A program made the translations under genes and the position numbers. From SZUA-87 sp041687805 (lineage in GTDB: Bacteria > Actinomycetota > Acidimicrobiia > Acidimicrobiales > Aldehydirespiratoraceae), in contig JBDNJK010000093.1 of the NCBI GenBank assembly GCA_041687805.1, forward strand, positions 1-22,946: a DNA stretch of 22,946 bases, given 5' to 3'. Below are positions 1-8,547 of this stretch, one piece after another. How positions within the stretch are numbered: the stretch's first letter is position 1; each line of letters starts with the position of its first letter. The notes below the pieces were generated by a model, which worked only from the letters and a program-made list of their open reading frames with translations, was not told the DNA's origin and ran no database searches.

Positions 1-927
1 GTGGCCGACTACGTCGACTTCTACAGCTCGCTGCATCATGCAACCAATGTCGGGCGAATCTTTCGACCCGACGGCAACCCCCTCCTTCCAAATTGGAGCC
101 ATCTGCCGGTTGGGTACCACGGCAGGTCGGCCTCGATCGAGGTGTCCCAAACCGACGTTCACCGTCCAGAGGGCCTTCGCATGATCGACGGCGATCTCGA
201 GTTCGGTCCGTCAATCGCCCTCGACTACGAGCTCGAAGTCGGGTTCGTTGTCGGGGTCGGCAATCGTGGCGAGCCCGTACCAACTACCGATTTCACCGAT
301 CACGTTTTCGGAGTTTGTCTCGTCAACGACTGGTCGGCCCGCGACATCCAGTCGTTCGAATATCAGCCTCTCGGTCCGTTTCTAGGTAAGAGTTTCCACA
401 CGTCGATATCCCCGTGGATCACTCCTTTGGCAGCTTTTGATGCCTACCGACTCTCGCCACCCGTACCAGAGGTTGACATCGCCGGATACCTGCAATCACC
501 TGATCCATGGGCTCTCGACATCGACCTGGAAGTCACCATCGAATCAGCCGCCATGCGGACCGGCGGGCTGGAGCCGATGATCATGTCGAACGCCTCGTTC
601 GCCGACATGGCCTGGACCCCAGACCAGCAACTCGCCCACCTCACCATCAATGGTGCAACCGTTCGCACCGGCGACTTCTATGCGTCGGGCACGGTCTCGG
701 GCCCCGATCCTGGCAGCGAAGGCAGTCTTCTCGAACGAACGCTCGGCGGCACCGTGCCGCTCCAACTACCCGACGGAACCTCTCGCACCTACCTTTTCGA
801 CGGAGACACGGTCGTCATGAAGGGTCGCACACACCATCGCGGCACCGAGTTGCCAGGATTTGATCTCGGTGAGGTGAGCGGCACCATCGTCGCTCCCCGC
901 CGCCACCACGACTCTGAGGAGAGCTGA
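1..927 (+). CDS. fahA: Fumarylacetoacetase (fumarylacetoacetate hydrolase), 5'-truncated by window edge
   Basis: This enzyme hydrolyses 4-fumarylacetoacetate to fumarate and acetoacetate, the last step of tyrosine/homogentisate catabolism in the cytosol. The visible 308 residues match the catalytic C-terminal domain of the FAH family. DFYSSLHHATNVG near the left edge carries the catalytic His (H13, mouse H133) and a metal Asp (D6, mouse D126). Further metal ligands are E77 and E79 in LDYELEVGF, D110 in VNDWSARD and K130 in PFLGKSF; R22 corresponds to mouse R142. The family is usually about 400-420 aa, so roughly 120 N-terminal residues lie outside the window and the GTG at position 1 is most likely an internal Val codon. 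Its stop overlaps the start of the next gene by one base (TGATG), so the two are probably translated together. The function is secure; only the true start is unknown. Confidence 0.95.
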   Translation: MADYVDFYSSLHHATNVGRIFRPDGNPLLPNWSHLPVGYHGRSASIEVSQTDVHRPEGLRMIDGDLEFGPSIALDYELEVGFVVGVGNRGEPVPTTDFTDHVFGVCLVNDWSARDIQSFEYQPLGPFLGKSFHTSISPWITPLAAFDAYRLSPPVPEVDIAGYLQSPDPWALDIDLEVTIESAAMRTGGLEPMIMSNASFADMAWTPDQQLAHLTINGATVRTGDFYASGTVSGPDPGSEGSLLERTLGGTVPLQLPDGTSRTYLFDGDTVVMKGRTHHRGTELPGFDLGEVSGTIVAPRRHHDSEES

Positions 928-2093
928 TGCCGTACTACCTGAATGTCGGTGACGTTCCCCGAAAGCGTCACACCCATCATTGGATCGACGGCCGTCGTAG
1001 CCACGAAGAACTGATGGGCCATGAGGGATTCTCCGCGGCCTCGTCGCTGCTCTACCACCGGGAGTCGCCTTCGGCCATCGAATCTGTGGAGCCTGTGGAG
1101 AGGCTCGATATTTCCTCATTGGGAGGTGAAACCTCGTCTGACACCCCACTCGTTCCCCGTCACATTCGCTCAGCGTTGATCGCCACCGGCCCCGATATCG
1201 CCACCGGCCGAATACCCATGCTCGCCAACAACGACGTCACCATCTCATGGGCCAAGGTCACCGCCGACAGCGCTCTGTATCGCAATGTGGGCGGCGACGA
1301 AATCGTCTACCTGCAGTCTGGTGAGCTCCTCTTGGAGTCAGTGTTCGGAGCCATGTCGGCCACAACCGGCGACTACGTGATCGTGCCTGCTGGCACCACA
1401 CACCGCTGGCGCCTGGTCGGAGTGTCGGCATCGGCGCTCATCATCGAATCGAGTGGACACGTGGCGCCTCCCGACCGCTATGTCGGTCGATCAGGCCAAT
1501 TTCTCGAGCACTCGCCCTACTGCGAACGCGACATTCGTGTGCCAGGCCGGCCGTTGACAGAAGAGGGCGAGCACGTCGAAGTGCTGGTTCGAAACCGCTC
1601 CGGATGGTCGCGACACATCCACGCCACCCACCCATTCGACGTCGAAGGCTGGGACGGCACGATCTACCCGTGGGCGCTCGCCATCTCCGACTTCGAGCCG
1701 ATCGTGGGATCACTCCACCAGCCGCCACCCGTTCATCAGACATTCCAGGCCCCCGGAATCGTGGTGTGCTCCTTTGTGCCCCGCCTTTTCGACTTTCACC
1801 CGGATGCCGTGAAAATTCCATACCACCACGCCAACGTCGACAGCGACGAAGTGCTTTTCTACTCTGACGGCGACTTTATGAGCCGAAAAGGCTCAGGGAT
1901 CGAGGCAGGATCGATTTCGTTCCACCCGGCAGGGTTCACACACGGGCCCCAACCCGGAAGCCTCGAAGCCAGCCTCGATGCCCAAGCCACCGCAGAGACC
2001 GCCGTGATGATCGACACTTTCTCGCCTCTTCGTGTGAGCGACGCTGCCCGGGCCGCATCCGACCCCGACTACCTGCTGAGTTGGCTCGGGTAA
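927..2093 (+). CDS. hmgA: Homogentisate 1,2-dioxygenase
   Basis: This is a non-heme Fe(II) cupin enzyme that opens the ring of homogentisate to give maleylacetoacetate. The 388-aa protein starts with MPYYLNVGDVPRKRHT and has the family pattern GHEGFSAASSLLYHR near residues 31-45. The C-terminal cupin holds the likely iron ligands H301 and E308 (within HHANVDSDEVLFY) and H339 (in THGPQPG). It is shorter than the mammalian enzyme (about 445 aa), as in a bacterial short form. The ATG overlaps the fumarylacetoacetase stop by one base, and a GAGGAGAG ribosome-binding stretch lies just upstream. A maleylacetoacetate isomerase gene, needed between the two steps, is not visible; it may lie upstream or use a thiol cofactor encoded elsewhere. 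The gene ends 13 bp from the convergent respiratory cluster. Confidence 0.95.
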   Translation: MPYYLNVGDVPRKRHTHHWIDGRRSHEELMGHEGFSAASSLLYHRESPSAIESVEPVERLDISSLGGETSSDTPLVPRHIRSALIATGPDIATGRIPMLANNDVTISWAKVTADSALYRNVGGDEIVYLQSGELLLESVFGAMSATTGDYVIVPAGTTHRWRLVGVSASALIIESSGHVAPPDRYVGRSGQFLEHSPYCERDIRVPGRPLTEEGEHVEVLVRNRSGWSRHIHATHPFDVEGWDGTIYPWALAISDFEPIVGSLHQPPPVHQTFQAPGIVVCSFVPRLFDFHPDAVKIPYHHANVDSDEVLFYSDGDFMSRKGSGIEAGSISFHPAGFTHGPQPGSLEASLDAQATAETAVMIDTFSPLRVSDAARAASDPDYLLSWLG

Positions 2094-2104
2094 TCAGCAA
2101 CTCA
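2077..2104. repeat. Weak inverted repeat at the convergent gene junction (possible terminator)
   Basis: TGAGTTG (2077-2083) is the exact reverse complement of CAACTCA (2098-2104), with a 14-base loop, and spans the stop of the homogentisate dioxygenase gene. It sits where two long transcription units converge and so could help end one or both. The stem is only 7 bp, not GC-rich, and has no T-run on either side, so a classical Rho-independent terminator is doubtful. Confidence 0.25.
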
Positions 2105-2106
2105 AC

Positions 2107-2574
2107 TCAACGCTTTGGGAACGGCACCACATTTCGCGCGAGCCAGGCAGCCAGACCGGCCAACATGGCTCCCGGGAGGCTCCGAGTGCTCATGGTCGAC
2201 AACCTGATCAGGTATCCCGCGGAATGGGCGGCCGTGACCGACGTTGCTTCGATCAGAAGCGCCACCATCCCGCCCGCAGCGACAACCGCGGAGATCAACG
2301 CCACAGACAGGCGCAGTGCCGGAACCACGTCCTCGGCGGGGGTTGTCGCAATGAGCAAGGCCGAACCCACAAGCAGACCGCCCGACACCGGCCCGATGCC
2401 GGTGAGCAATGACGAGATCGTGTCGGAGGCACCGAACGAGTTTCCGTCGGCTAAATGTCGCACAGCTGGCGCGACCACCACCATCAGCGCAGCTGCGAGC
2501 AGCACGATGCTCACGACCTCGCGCGCTTCATCCCACGCGATCGGCTCCGCTGGGTGGTCCGAACCGGCGCTCAT
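2107..2574 (-). CDS. Unrecognised small membrane protein after nuoN
   Basis: I do not recognise the family. The protein is 155 aa from the ATG at 2574, beginning MSAGSDHPAEPIAWDEAR. It shows about four hydrophobic segments (roughly residues 19-38, 63-78, 88-108 and 133-148) with a short charged start and a PFPKR tail; no catalytic or metal-binding motif is visible. It starts 10 bp after the nuoN stop and is the last gene of the respiratory cluster, so it is probably co-transcribed. The open frame extends upstream to an ATG at 2670, but that would overlap the nuoN 3' end by about 86 bases and add an unlikely Ser-rich leader, so I prefer 2574. The ribosome-binding site is weak, which fits reinitiation after nuoN. 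An accessory role in complex I assembly or membrane bioenergetics is only a guess from position. Confidence 0.7.
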   Translation of the reverse strand: MSAGSDHPAEPIAWDEAREVVSIVLLAAALMVVVAPAVRHLADGNSFGASDTISSLLTGIGPVSGGLLVGSALLIATTPAEDVVPALRLSVALISAVVAAGGMVALLIEATSVTAAHSAGYLIRLSTMSTRSLPGAMLAGLAAWLARNVVPFPKR

Positions 2575-2584
2575 AGCGTCAGTT

Positions 2585-4285
2585 TCAGCCCGCAGCGACG
2601 AGCTGGGGCACAGCGTCTCGAGCAAGCTGATCGATCGGGTCGGGGATGATTCCGAATCCGACCGTGACAACGAACGCGATGACGATCACCAATACGGCTG
2701 CCGTCGGAATTCGAGTGCGGGGTGCGGCCAACGCCTCAGGCGACGACTTCCCGACGTACATCGACAAGACGATCCGCAGGTAAAGGAATGACGAAATCAC
2801 CGCCGTGAGCATCGCGATGACCGCAAGCCAATAGGAGCGAGCCTCGACCGCCGCACCGATCACCTCGATCTTCGCTACGAACCCGGTTGTGAGCGGGACA
2901 CCCGCCTGAGCCAGCAGGAAAACCGTGAAGGCGAATGCCAATGCTGGTCGGCGCTCTGACAAGCCGTCCAGATCGTCGAGAGTGGTGGCGCGGTCGCCCT
3001 TGCCCGCGACCACGGTGAGCACAGCGAAGCTGCCGATCACCAAGAATGTGTAGGCGGCTAGGTAGAACACCACAGCTGCGGTACCCCGAGTTGAAGCAGC
3101 CTGAACTCCCACAAGGATGAACCCGGCATGGCTGATGGAGGAGTACGCCAGCATGCGCTTGGTATCGCGCTGCACGATTGCCAGCACCGACCCCGTGACC
3201 AGAGTTAGGACGGCGAGCACGTAGATGGCGGGCTGCCAATCAAGCTGGTAGGCACCGAAAGTGACCACGAACACCCGCACCAACGCAGCGAATCCTGCTG
3301 CCTTTACCGCCGATGCCATGTAGGCAACCACCGGGGTGGGCGCACCCTGATAGACATCGGGCGTCCACGAGTGGAATGGAACGGCAGCCACTTTGAATCC
3401 GAGGCCGACCATCATCAAGGCGAAGCCGGCCAGCAGCATTGCATCGTCGGTGATGGTGTTGGCGTCGAGGAAGCTGCGAATTTCGATGAGGTTGGTCGAT
3501 CCGGTGGCACCGTAGACAAAGGCGATCCCGTAGAGCAGGAAGGCCGATGAGAACGCTCCAAGGACGAAATATTTAAGCCCTGCTTCCTGAGATTCGAGTC
3601 GCTTCGAGTGCATCGCCGCCAACACGTAGACAGCAATTGAGAGGGCTTCGAGGCCCAGGAACAACACGATCAGATCGTTGGCGCTGGCCATGACCACACC
3701 GCCGGCGGCCGACAACATCAAGAGGACGTACATCTCAACGCCGCCAACACCCTCTCGCTCTATGAAACCGTCGAGAAGTAGCGCTGTGAGAGCCACGGCG
3801 ACGGCCATGATCCCGGTGAACACGACGGAGAAACCGTCGACACCGAGCTGGTCACCGATCGAATTGAACGCGCCATCGACAGTGATGCGGTCGATCCAAA
3901 GCATCCACGAAGCCGCCAGGGCGGTTACCGCAACCCCCACGGTGAAGGCCGTGTCGAGGCCAATTTCAAGCGACCAGATGAGGAGCGCCGACACTGCCAG
4001 CACGACCACGAAGCCGATATAGAACCAAGCGTCGCCTACGTCGCCTCTTAGACCGCTGAACGGAACGTCACGACCTGCGACGCCACCCAAAACATAGGAC
4101 GCCACGATCGCCACCGGCCCGAGAGCGGTAGTGGCCCACGACTCGTATTCGGCCGGCAGATGCTTGACGACCGATCGGAACATGACGAGCAGCATTGCGC
4201 CACCGCCGAGCACCATCAGCGGGACAAGGCCGGCCCACTCAATCGAAGGTGACACCACGGGCACGAAGTCGACTTGAGCGAACAT
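2585..4285 (-). CDS. nuoN: NADH-quinone oxidoreductase subunit N
   Basis: This is one of the three antiporter-like proton-pumping subunits of the complex I membrane arm. It is a 566-aa polytopic protein. Key charged residues of the family are present: E213 in FLGLEAL (TM5 Glu), K298 in GLGFKVAAVPFH (TM7 Lys) and K472 in TGFVAKIE (TM12 Lys). SWTPDVYQGAPTPV (306-319) and MLAYSSISHAGF (378-389) are signature stretches. It is longer than the E. coli protein (about 485 aa), mainly through a longer N-terminal region with extra hydrophobic segments before residue 140. The ATG overlaps the nuoM stop by one base (TGATG), and AAGGGAG lies upstream as ribosome-binding site. Confidence 0.97.
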   Translation of the reverse strand: MFAQVDFVPVVSPSIEWAGLVPLMVLGGGAMLLVMFRSVVKHLPAEYESWATTALGPVAIVASYVLGGVAGRDVPFSGLRGDVGDAWFYIGFVVVLAVSALLIWSLEIGLDTAFTVGVAVTALAASWMLWIDRITVDGAFNSIGDQLGVDGFSVVFTGIMAVAVALTALLLDGFIEREGVGGVEMYVLLMLSAAGGVVMASANDLIVLFLGLEALSIAVYVLAAMHSKRLESQEAGLKYFVLGAFSSAFLLYGIAFVYGATGSTNLIEIRSFLDANTITDDAMLLAGFALMMVGLGFKVAAVPFHSWTPDVYQGAPTPVVAYMASAVKAAGFAALVRVFVVTFGAYQLDWQPAIYVLAVLTLVTGSVLAIVQRDTKRMLAYSSISHAGFILVGVQAASTRGTAAVVFYLAAYTFLVIGSFAVLTVVAGKGDRATTLDDLDGLSERRPALAFAFTVFLLAQAGVPLTTGFVAKIEVIGAAVEARSYWLAVIAMLTAVISSFLYLRIVLSMYVGKSSPEALAAPRTRIPTAAVLVIVIAFVVTVGFGIIPDPIDQLARDAVPQLVAAG

Positions 4286-5907
4286 CAGTTGCCGCTCCCT
4301 TCACTCGTAGCGGCGCCTTCCAATGCGCTGAGATCATTCAACTGAACGACCGGAAGATGATTGGCGGTCGGCTCGTGGAACCTCGGCACATTGGTCTCCA
4401 CATGGCTGATTAGCGCGTCGACTGCCGGCTCCATCCGATCGAGCACCGGCTTGGGATACACGCCAAGGAAGACGATCATGGAGATGAGAGAGATCAACAC
4501 CAAGCCCTCTTTGGCGTTGAGGTCGGGCATCGTGGCGTTGTCGCCCTCGGCCGGTCCATGGAACACGCGTTGGTAGGCCCACAAGAGATAGAGGGCAGCG
4601 AGGATCACCCCGGTGGCAGCGACAACCGCCCACCAGCGATGTGCTGCGAATGATCCCAGAAGGATCAGGAACTCGCCCACGAACCCGTTGAGGCCGGGCA
4701 GGCCAACCGACGACAACATCACGACCATGAACGCCGCGGCAAGCATGGGTGCCGACTTCTGGAGGCCCCCGAGCTTGGAGATCTCACGAGTGTGACGGCG
4801 TTCGTAGATCATGCCGACGAGCAGGAACAACGCCCCGGTAGAGAGACCGTGGTTGACCATCTGGATCAGCCCGCCCTCAAGGCCTTGGGTGTTGAGTGAG
4901 AACATGCCGATGATGATGAACCCGAGGTGAGCGATCGACGAATACGCCACCAACCGCTTGAGGTCTTTCTGCATCGTGGCGACGATCGCCCCGTAGATGA
5001 TGCCGATGACGCCCAACGTGATGAGCATGGGTGCGAAGTAGACAGCTGCTTCAGGGAAGAGGTAGATGCCGAAGCGAAGGAAGCCGTAGGTGCCGAGTTT
5101 CAACATGACACCGGCGAGAATCACCGAACCAGCGGTGGGCGCGTTGGTGTGGGCGTCGGGCAGCCATGTATGGAACGGGAACAGCGGCACTTTCACTGCG
5201 AACGCCGCGGCGAACGACAAGAAGATCCATCGGGATGTGTTGGTGGAGAGTGCTTGGCTGTGAGCCAGGGTTTGCAGATCGAACGTGATGGGACCACCGG
5301 TGGCTGATGCCGTGAGGAAGACCAACGAAAGGATTCCCACGAACATCAGTGCCGAGCCGACCATGGTGTAGATGAAGAACTTGGTGGCGGCATAGGCCCG
5401 ATCGCCATGACCCCACTTGCCGATCATGAAGTACATCGGCACCAACACGATCTCGAAAGCCACGAAGAACGCGAATAGATCGAGCGCCAGGAAGGCCCCC
5501 ATGCAGCCTGTTTCCAGGACGAGAATCCAGGCGTAGTACGACTTGAGATCCTTGTGTTCGTCGACGGCGAGCATCGCTATCGGGAACAACACCCCGGTGA
5601 GCACCACCAGAAACAGGGAGATGCCATCGACCCCGAGGCTCCAAGAGATTCCGAGCCCGGAAATCCACGATTGATGGTCGACGAATTGGAACTCGGCCGC
5701 GGCCTTCCCAGTCTCGAACTGGGTGAGTACCCAAATCGACATCGCTCCGGTGGCCACCGAAATCAGAACGGCTACCTGTTTGACCAAGTCGGGCCGCGTG
5801 CGGGGCAACAACATGAGCAGCGCCGCTCCGATCAGAGGCAGCACCACGATCGCGGTAAGCACAGGAAACGCTGGGTCATTTATCGAGGCAAGAAGAAGTG
5901 AGTTCAT
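4285..5907 (-). CDS. nuoM: NADH-quinone oxidoreductase subunit M
   Basis: This is the middle antiporter-like proton-pumping subunit of complex I. With the ATG at 5907 the protein is 540 aa and fully hydrophobic in pattern. Conserved pump residues are E152 (FFVAFEIVLVP), K239 (FAVKVPLFPFHTWLPDAH), K270 (VMLKLGTYG) and E412 (NGFVGEFL). The AYSSIAHLGF stretch at 321-330 is typical of the family. A GTG codon lies directly before the ATG (5910), so the start could be one residue earlier. I chose the ATG because it overlaps the nuoL stop as TGATG, the same junction type used by several genes here; GAGGG lies upstream. Confidence 0.97.
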   Translation of the reverse strand: MNSLLLASINDPAFPVLTAIVVLPLIGAALLMLLPRTRPDLVKQVAVLISVATGAMSIWVLTQFETGKAAAEFQFVDHQSWISGLGISWSLGVDGISLFLVVLTGVLFPIAMLAVDEHKDLKSYYAWILVLETGCMGAFLALDLFAFFVAFEIVLVPMYFMIGKWGHGDRAYAATKFFIYTMVGSALMFVGILSLVFLTASATGGPITFDLQTLAHSQALSTNTSRWIFLSFAAAFAVKVPLFPFHTWLPDAHTNAPTAGSVILAGVMLKLGTYGFLRFGIYLFPEAAVYFAPMLITLGVIGIIYGAIVATMQKDLKRLVAYSSIAHLGFIIIGMFSLNTQGLEGGLIQMVNHGLSTGALFLLVGMIYERRHTREISKLGGLQKSAPMLAAAFMVVMLSSVGLPGLNGFVGEFLILLGSFAAHRWWAVVAATGVILAALYLLWAYQRVFHGPAEGDNATMPDLNAKEGLVLISLISMIVFLGVYPKPVLDRMEPAVDALISHVETNVPRFHEPTANHLPVVQLNDLSALEGAATSEGSGN

Positions 5908-8231
5908 CACAGACCTGCCCTCACGAGGAACCAGCCAACCAAGCCAACCGCTCCTACCGCGATCATTGCTGCGTAGGCACGTACGAAGCCCGACTGCAGC
6001 CGGCGAAGTTGTCCGCCACCGCTACGAACCAAGCGGCCTACACCATTGACCGCACCATCGATTCCCGCGTCATCGAACCATGACACCAGATCGAAGCCAC
6101 GGCGGCCGGGGCCACCCATGAACGCCGACACCAGCTCGTCATAATGCCAACCGTGAGCGAAAATCGGAAGCTCGAACTTCGAGGGTTTGGACCGGCCTCG
6201 GATGTAGACGGCGACCGCCGCCACGATGCCCACGACCACTCCGGCCAAAGCGACTCCAGCCAGCAGCCACTTGCCGCCTGCCGACACAGTGTCGACTGCC
6301 TGATTGCCGAACAACGACGGCTCAAGCCACAAGTCGAGACGCTTGGTGCTCGACGAGAACGGCAGGTTGAGTAGGCCTGCCACCGCAGCCAGCGAGGCCA
6401 GCACCACAAGAGGGAGCGTCATCAACCATGGAGATTCGTGAGGGTGGTACTCACGTCGCTTCTGAACTGCTTCGGGAAGCTCGGATTCAGGAATGGCTGA
6501 GGTATCGGGCTCCTCGAACAGAGCTACCCCAACGCTTTCGCTTCCAGATTGAGATGCGGCGAGGGTGAGCTTTGCATCGGCCTTCGCCGAGGACACTTCT
6601 GCTCGCGCCGAATCGATCACTGATTCGTTGTCGTCGATACCGCTCTGCGCCTTGGAGATGCCTTCTTCGGCTTTGGCCAAATTGCTAGTGGCCTTGCCAA
6701 ATGCCTTCTCATCGCTCTGGTCGACCTCAGCGAGTTCTGTCTGGCGCTGCTCAAGCTTTTCCATAGCCTTGGCCAGTTTGTCGGAAGCCTTGATGGCTAC
6801 ACCTTCAGCGGTGGCCAAGCTGGCCTCCGCCCCGCTAACAGCGTCTTCGGCAATGGCCAGACGACCGTTCCACATGTCTTCAATTTCTTCGTCACGGATG
6901 TCGGCGTAGCGATACCGGCCATAGAAGGTGAGGAAAACCTCGCGGCTCATGTAGAAAGCCGTGAGGATGGCGGTGACGAACCCGACGAACCAAAGAGCCG
7001 GGCTGTCGCTCCAGGCAAAGCCGAGTATCTCGTCCTTTGACCAGAACCCGGAGAACGGCGGCACTCCTGCAATAGCGAGCCAGCCAACGATGAACGTGCC
7101 GGCAGTGATAGGCATGAACTTCTTCAACGCTCCGTAGTGACGCATGTCTTGGTCGCTGTCCATGCCGTGAATGACCGAACCAGCGCCGAGGAACAACAGC
7201 GCCTTGAAGAAGGCATGGGTGACCATGTGGAAGATCGCAGCCACGTAAGCACCGGTGCCGATAGCGAGGAACATGTATCCCAGCTGGCTGATGGTGGAGT
7301 AGGCCAAGACCTTCTTGATGTCGTTCTGGGAGATCGCAATCGTGGCGGCAAAGAATGCAGTGCTGACCCCAACCCAAGCGATCAAGTGAGGCCCCCACGA
7401 AGACGACTGCGCCAGCACCGGGTTGAGACGAGTGAAGAGATAGACGCCGGAGGTGACCATGGTTGCTGCGTGGATGAGAGCTGAGACGGGTGTTGGGCCG
7501 GCCATGGCATCAGGCAGCCACAAATAGAGGGGTATCTGGGCCGACTTGCCGGCCGCAGCGACCAACATCAACACCACGATCGCGGTGGCGGTGGTCTGAC
7601 TGAGATGGCTGGCGTTGCCGATCACGTCTATGTATTGGATCGATCCGAGCGAGGTGAACATCAAGAAGGTGGCGACCATGTAGCCCCAGTCACCGACCCT
7701 GTTGGTGATGAATGCCTTCTTGCCAGACGAGGCGTTGTACTCGTTGGTGAACCAGAACGAGATCAGAAGGTAGGAACACGCTCCCACGCCTTCCCATCCA
7801 AGGAAGGTGATGAGCATGTTGTCGCCCAACACCAACATGAGCATCGAGAAGGCGAAAAGGTTGAGATAAAGGAAGAACTTCGAGAAGTTCTCGTCGCCGT
7901 GCATGTAGCCGATCGAATAGAGATGGATCAGCATTCCGACGCCGGTCACGAACAGCGTCATGGTGACCGACAGGGGATCGACCAGAAATCCGACGTCGAC
8001 ATTGAAGTCGCCGGCCGGAACCCAATCGAACAGAGTTTGGACGAAATGACGTTCGTCAGCCGGGCGATCAAGAAGGCCGAACATCACTACGAGCGAGGTC
8101 GCAAACGACCCACCCATCATGGCGGTTGCGAACCATCCGGCGAGAGGCTCTCCCATCCGGCGACCAAACACCACGATGGTCAGAAAGCCGAGAAGTGGAA
8201 GAGCAGGGATGAGGAAAACTGCGTCGAGCAT
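5907..8231 (-). CDS. nuoL: NADH-quinone oxidoreductase subunit L with a large helical insertion
   Basis: This is the distal antiporter-like proton-pumping subunit of complex I. Typical elements are VDPLSVTM (84-91), E147 in LGWEGVGACSYLL, K229 in AAAGKSAQIPLYLWLPDAM, H254, H335 and H339, and K399 in GFWSKDEIL. At 774 aa it is far longer than E. coli NuoL (613 aa). The excess is mostly one block, about residues 445-595, between AFYMSREVFLTFYGR and HPHESPWLMTLPL. This block is rich in Ala, Glu, Lys and Ser, has no hydrophobic span, and looks like helical-hairpin or coiled-coil sequence. The reading frame is uninterrupted through it and the flanking segments are normal, so it is a real insertion rather than a frameshift. 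The start at 8231 is preceded by GAGGCAG. A 10-bp gap separates it from nuoK. Confidence 0.96.
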   Translation of the reverse strand: MLDAVFLIPALPLLGFLTIVVFGRRMGEPLAGWFATAMMGGSFATSLVVMFGLLDRPADERHFVQTLFDWVPAGDFNVDVGFLVDPLSVTMTLFVTGVGMLIHLYSIGYMHGDENFSKFFLYLNLFAFSMLMLVLGDNMLITFLGWEGVGACSYLLISFWFTNEYNASSGKKAFITNRVGDWGYMVATFLMFTSLGSIQYIDVIGNASHLSQTTATAIVVLMLVAAAGKSAQIPLYLWLPDAMAGPTPVSALIHAATMVTSGVYLFTRLNPVLAQSSSWGPHLIAWVGVSTAFFAATIAISQNDIKKVLAYSTISQLGYMFLAIGTGAYVAAIFHMVTHAFFKALLFLGAGSVIHGMDSDQDMRHYGALKKFMPITAGTFIVGWLAIAGVPPFSGFWSKDEILGFAWSDSPALWFVGFVTAILTAFYMSREVFLTFYGRYRYADIRDEEIEDMWNGRLAIAEDAVSGAEASLATAEGVAIKASDKLAKAMEKLEQRQTELAEVDQSDEKAFGKATSNLAKAEEGISKAQSGIDDNESVIDSARAEVSSAKADAKLTLAASQSGSESVGVALFEEPDTSAIPESELPEAVQKRREYHPHESPWLMTLPLVVLASLAAVAGLLNLPFSSSTKRLDLWLEPSLFGNQAVDTVSAGGKWLLAGVALAGVVVGIVAAVAVYIRGRSKPSKFELPIFAHGWHYDELVSAFMGGPGRRGFDLVSWFDDAGIDGAVNGVGRLVRSGGGQLRRLQSGFVRAYAAMIAVGAVGLVGWFLVRAGL
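6447..6899 (-). other. Ala/Glu/Lys-rich helical insertion within NuoL
   Basis: This marks NuoL residues about 445-595, absent from the usual NuoL architecture. From 455 to 560 almost every residue favours helix, with recurring A/L spacing such as AEASLATAEG, LAKAMEKLEQRQTELAEV and LAKAEEGISKAQSG. Likely breaks occur near DQSDEK (504-509) and DDNES (533-537), suggesting two or three helices. A less ordered Ser/Pro/Glu-rich tail (561-590) leads back to the conserved HPHESP. Its membrane side is not clear from sequence alone. Confidence 0.75.
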
Positions 8232-8241
8232 GATTTCTGCC

Positions 8242-8547
8242 TCAGCCTCTCAGAGTCGATAGATCATCGGCTGTTGCATCTGGATGTCGACGATTAATGG
8301 CCACGATCAGAGCAAGTCCGACCACGACCTCGACCGCGGCGACCACAAGAACGAAGAACACGGCGATTTGTCCGCCAACGTCGTTGAGTGAGGTGCCCAG
8401 CGACACGAACGCAATGTTGACCGAGTTGAGCATCAACTCGACCGACATGAACATGACCAGTGGATTACGGCGGACCATCAGGCCGACAGCGCCGATGGAA
8501 AACACGAATATCGATAGCACGAGGTACCAGTTGGTGGTGAGTTCCAT
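8242..8547 (-). CDS. nuoK: NADH-quinone oxidoreductase subunit K
   Basis: This is a small three-helix subunit of the complex I membrane arm that carries part of the proton path. The 101-aa protein has the two family glutamates in transmembrane helices, E37 (FMSVELMLNSVN) and E73 (VVAAVEVVVGLAL). Length is the usual about 100 aa. The ATG overlaps the nuoJ stop by one base (TGATG) and a strong GAGGAGG lies upstream inside the nuoJ end. It is followed 10 bp later by nuoL. Confidence 0.97.
   Translation of the reverse strand: MELTTNWYLVLSIFVFSIGAVGLMVRRNPLVMFMSVELMLNSVNIAFVSLGTSLNDVGGQIAVFFVLVVAAVEVVVGLALIVAINRRHPDATADDLSTLRG

Noticed and set aside
2575..2670. Longer start for the small membrane protein after nuoN.
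   Set aside because: It would overlap nuoN by about 86 bases and add a Ser-rich leader; the ATG at 2574 fits the spacing.
2081..2791. Plus-strand open frame after hmgA, opposite the 155-aa gene and the nuoN end.
   Set aside because: Low-complexity Ser/Ala/Arg/Thr composition without hydrophobic or catalytic pattern. The opposite strand has nuoN and a protein with clear membrane spans.
6447..6899. The NuoL insertion as a frameshift, intein or mobile element.
   Set aside because: The frame is open throughout, both flanks match NuoL, there are no terminal repeats, and no intein splice residues (Cys/Ser start with His-Asn end) or endonuclease motifs are seen.
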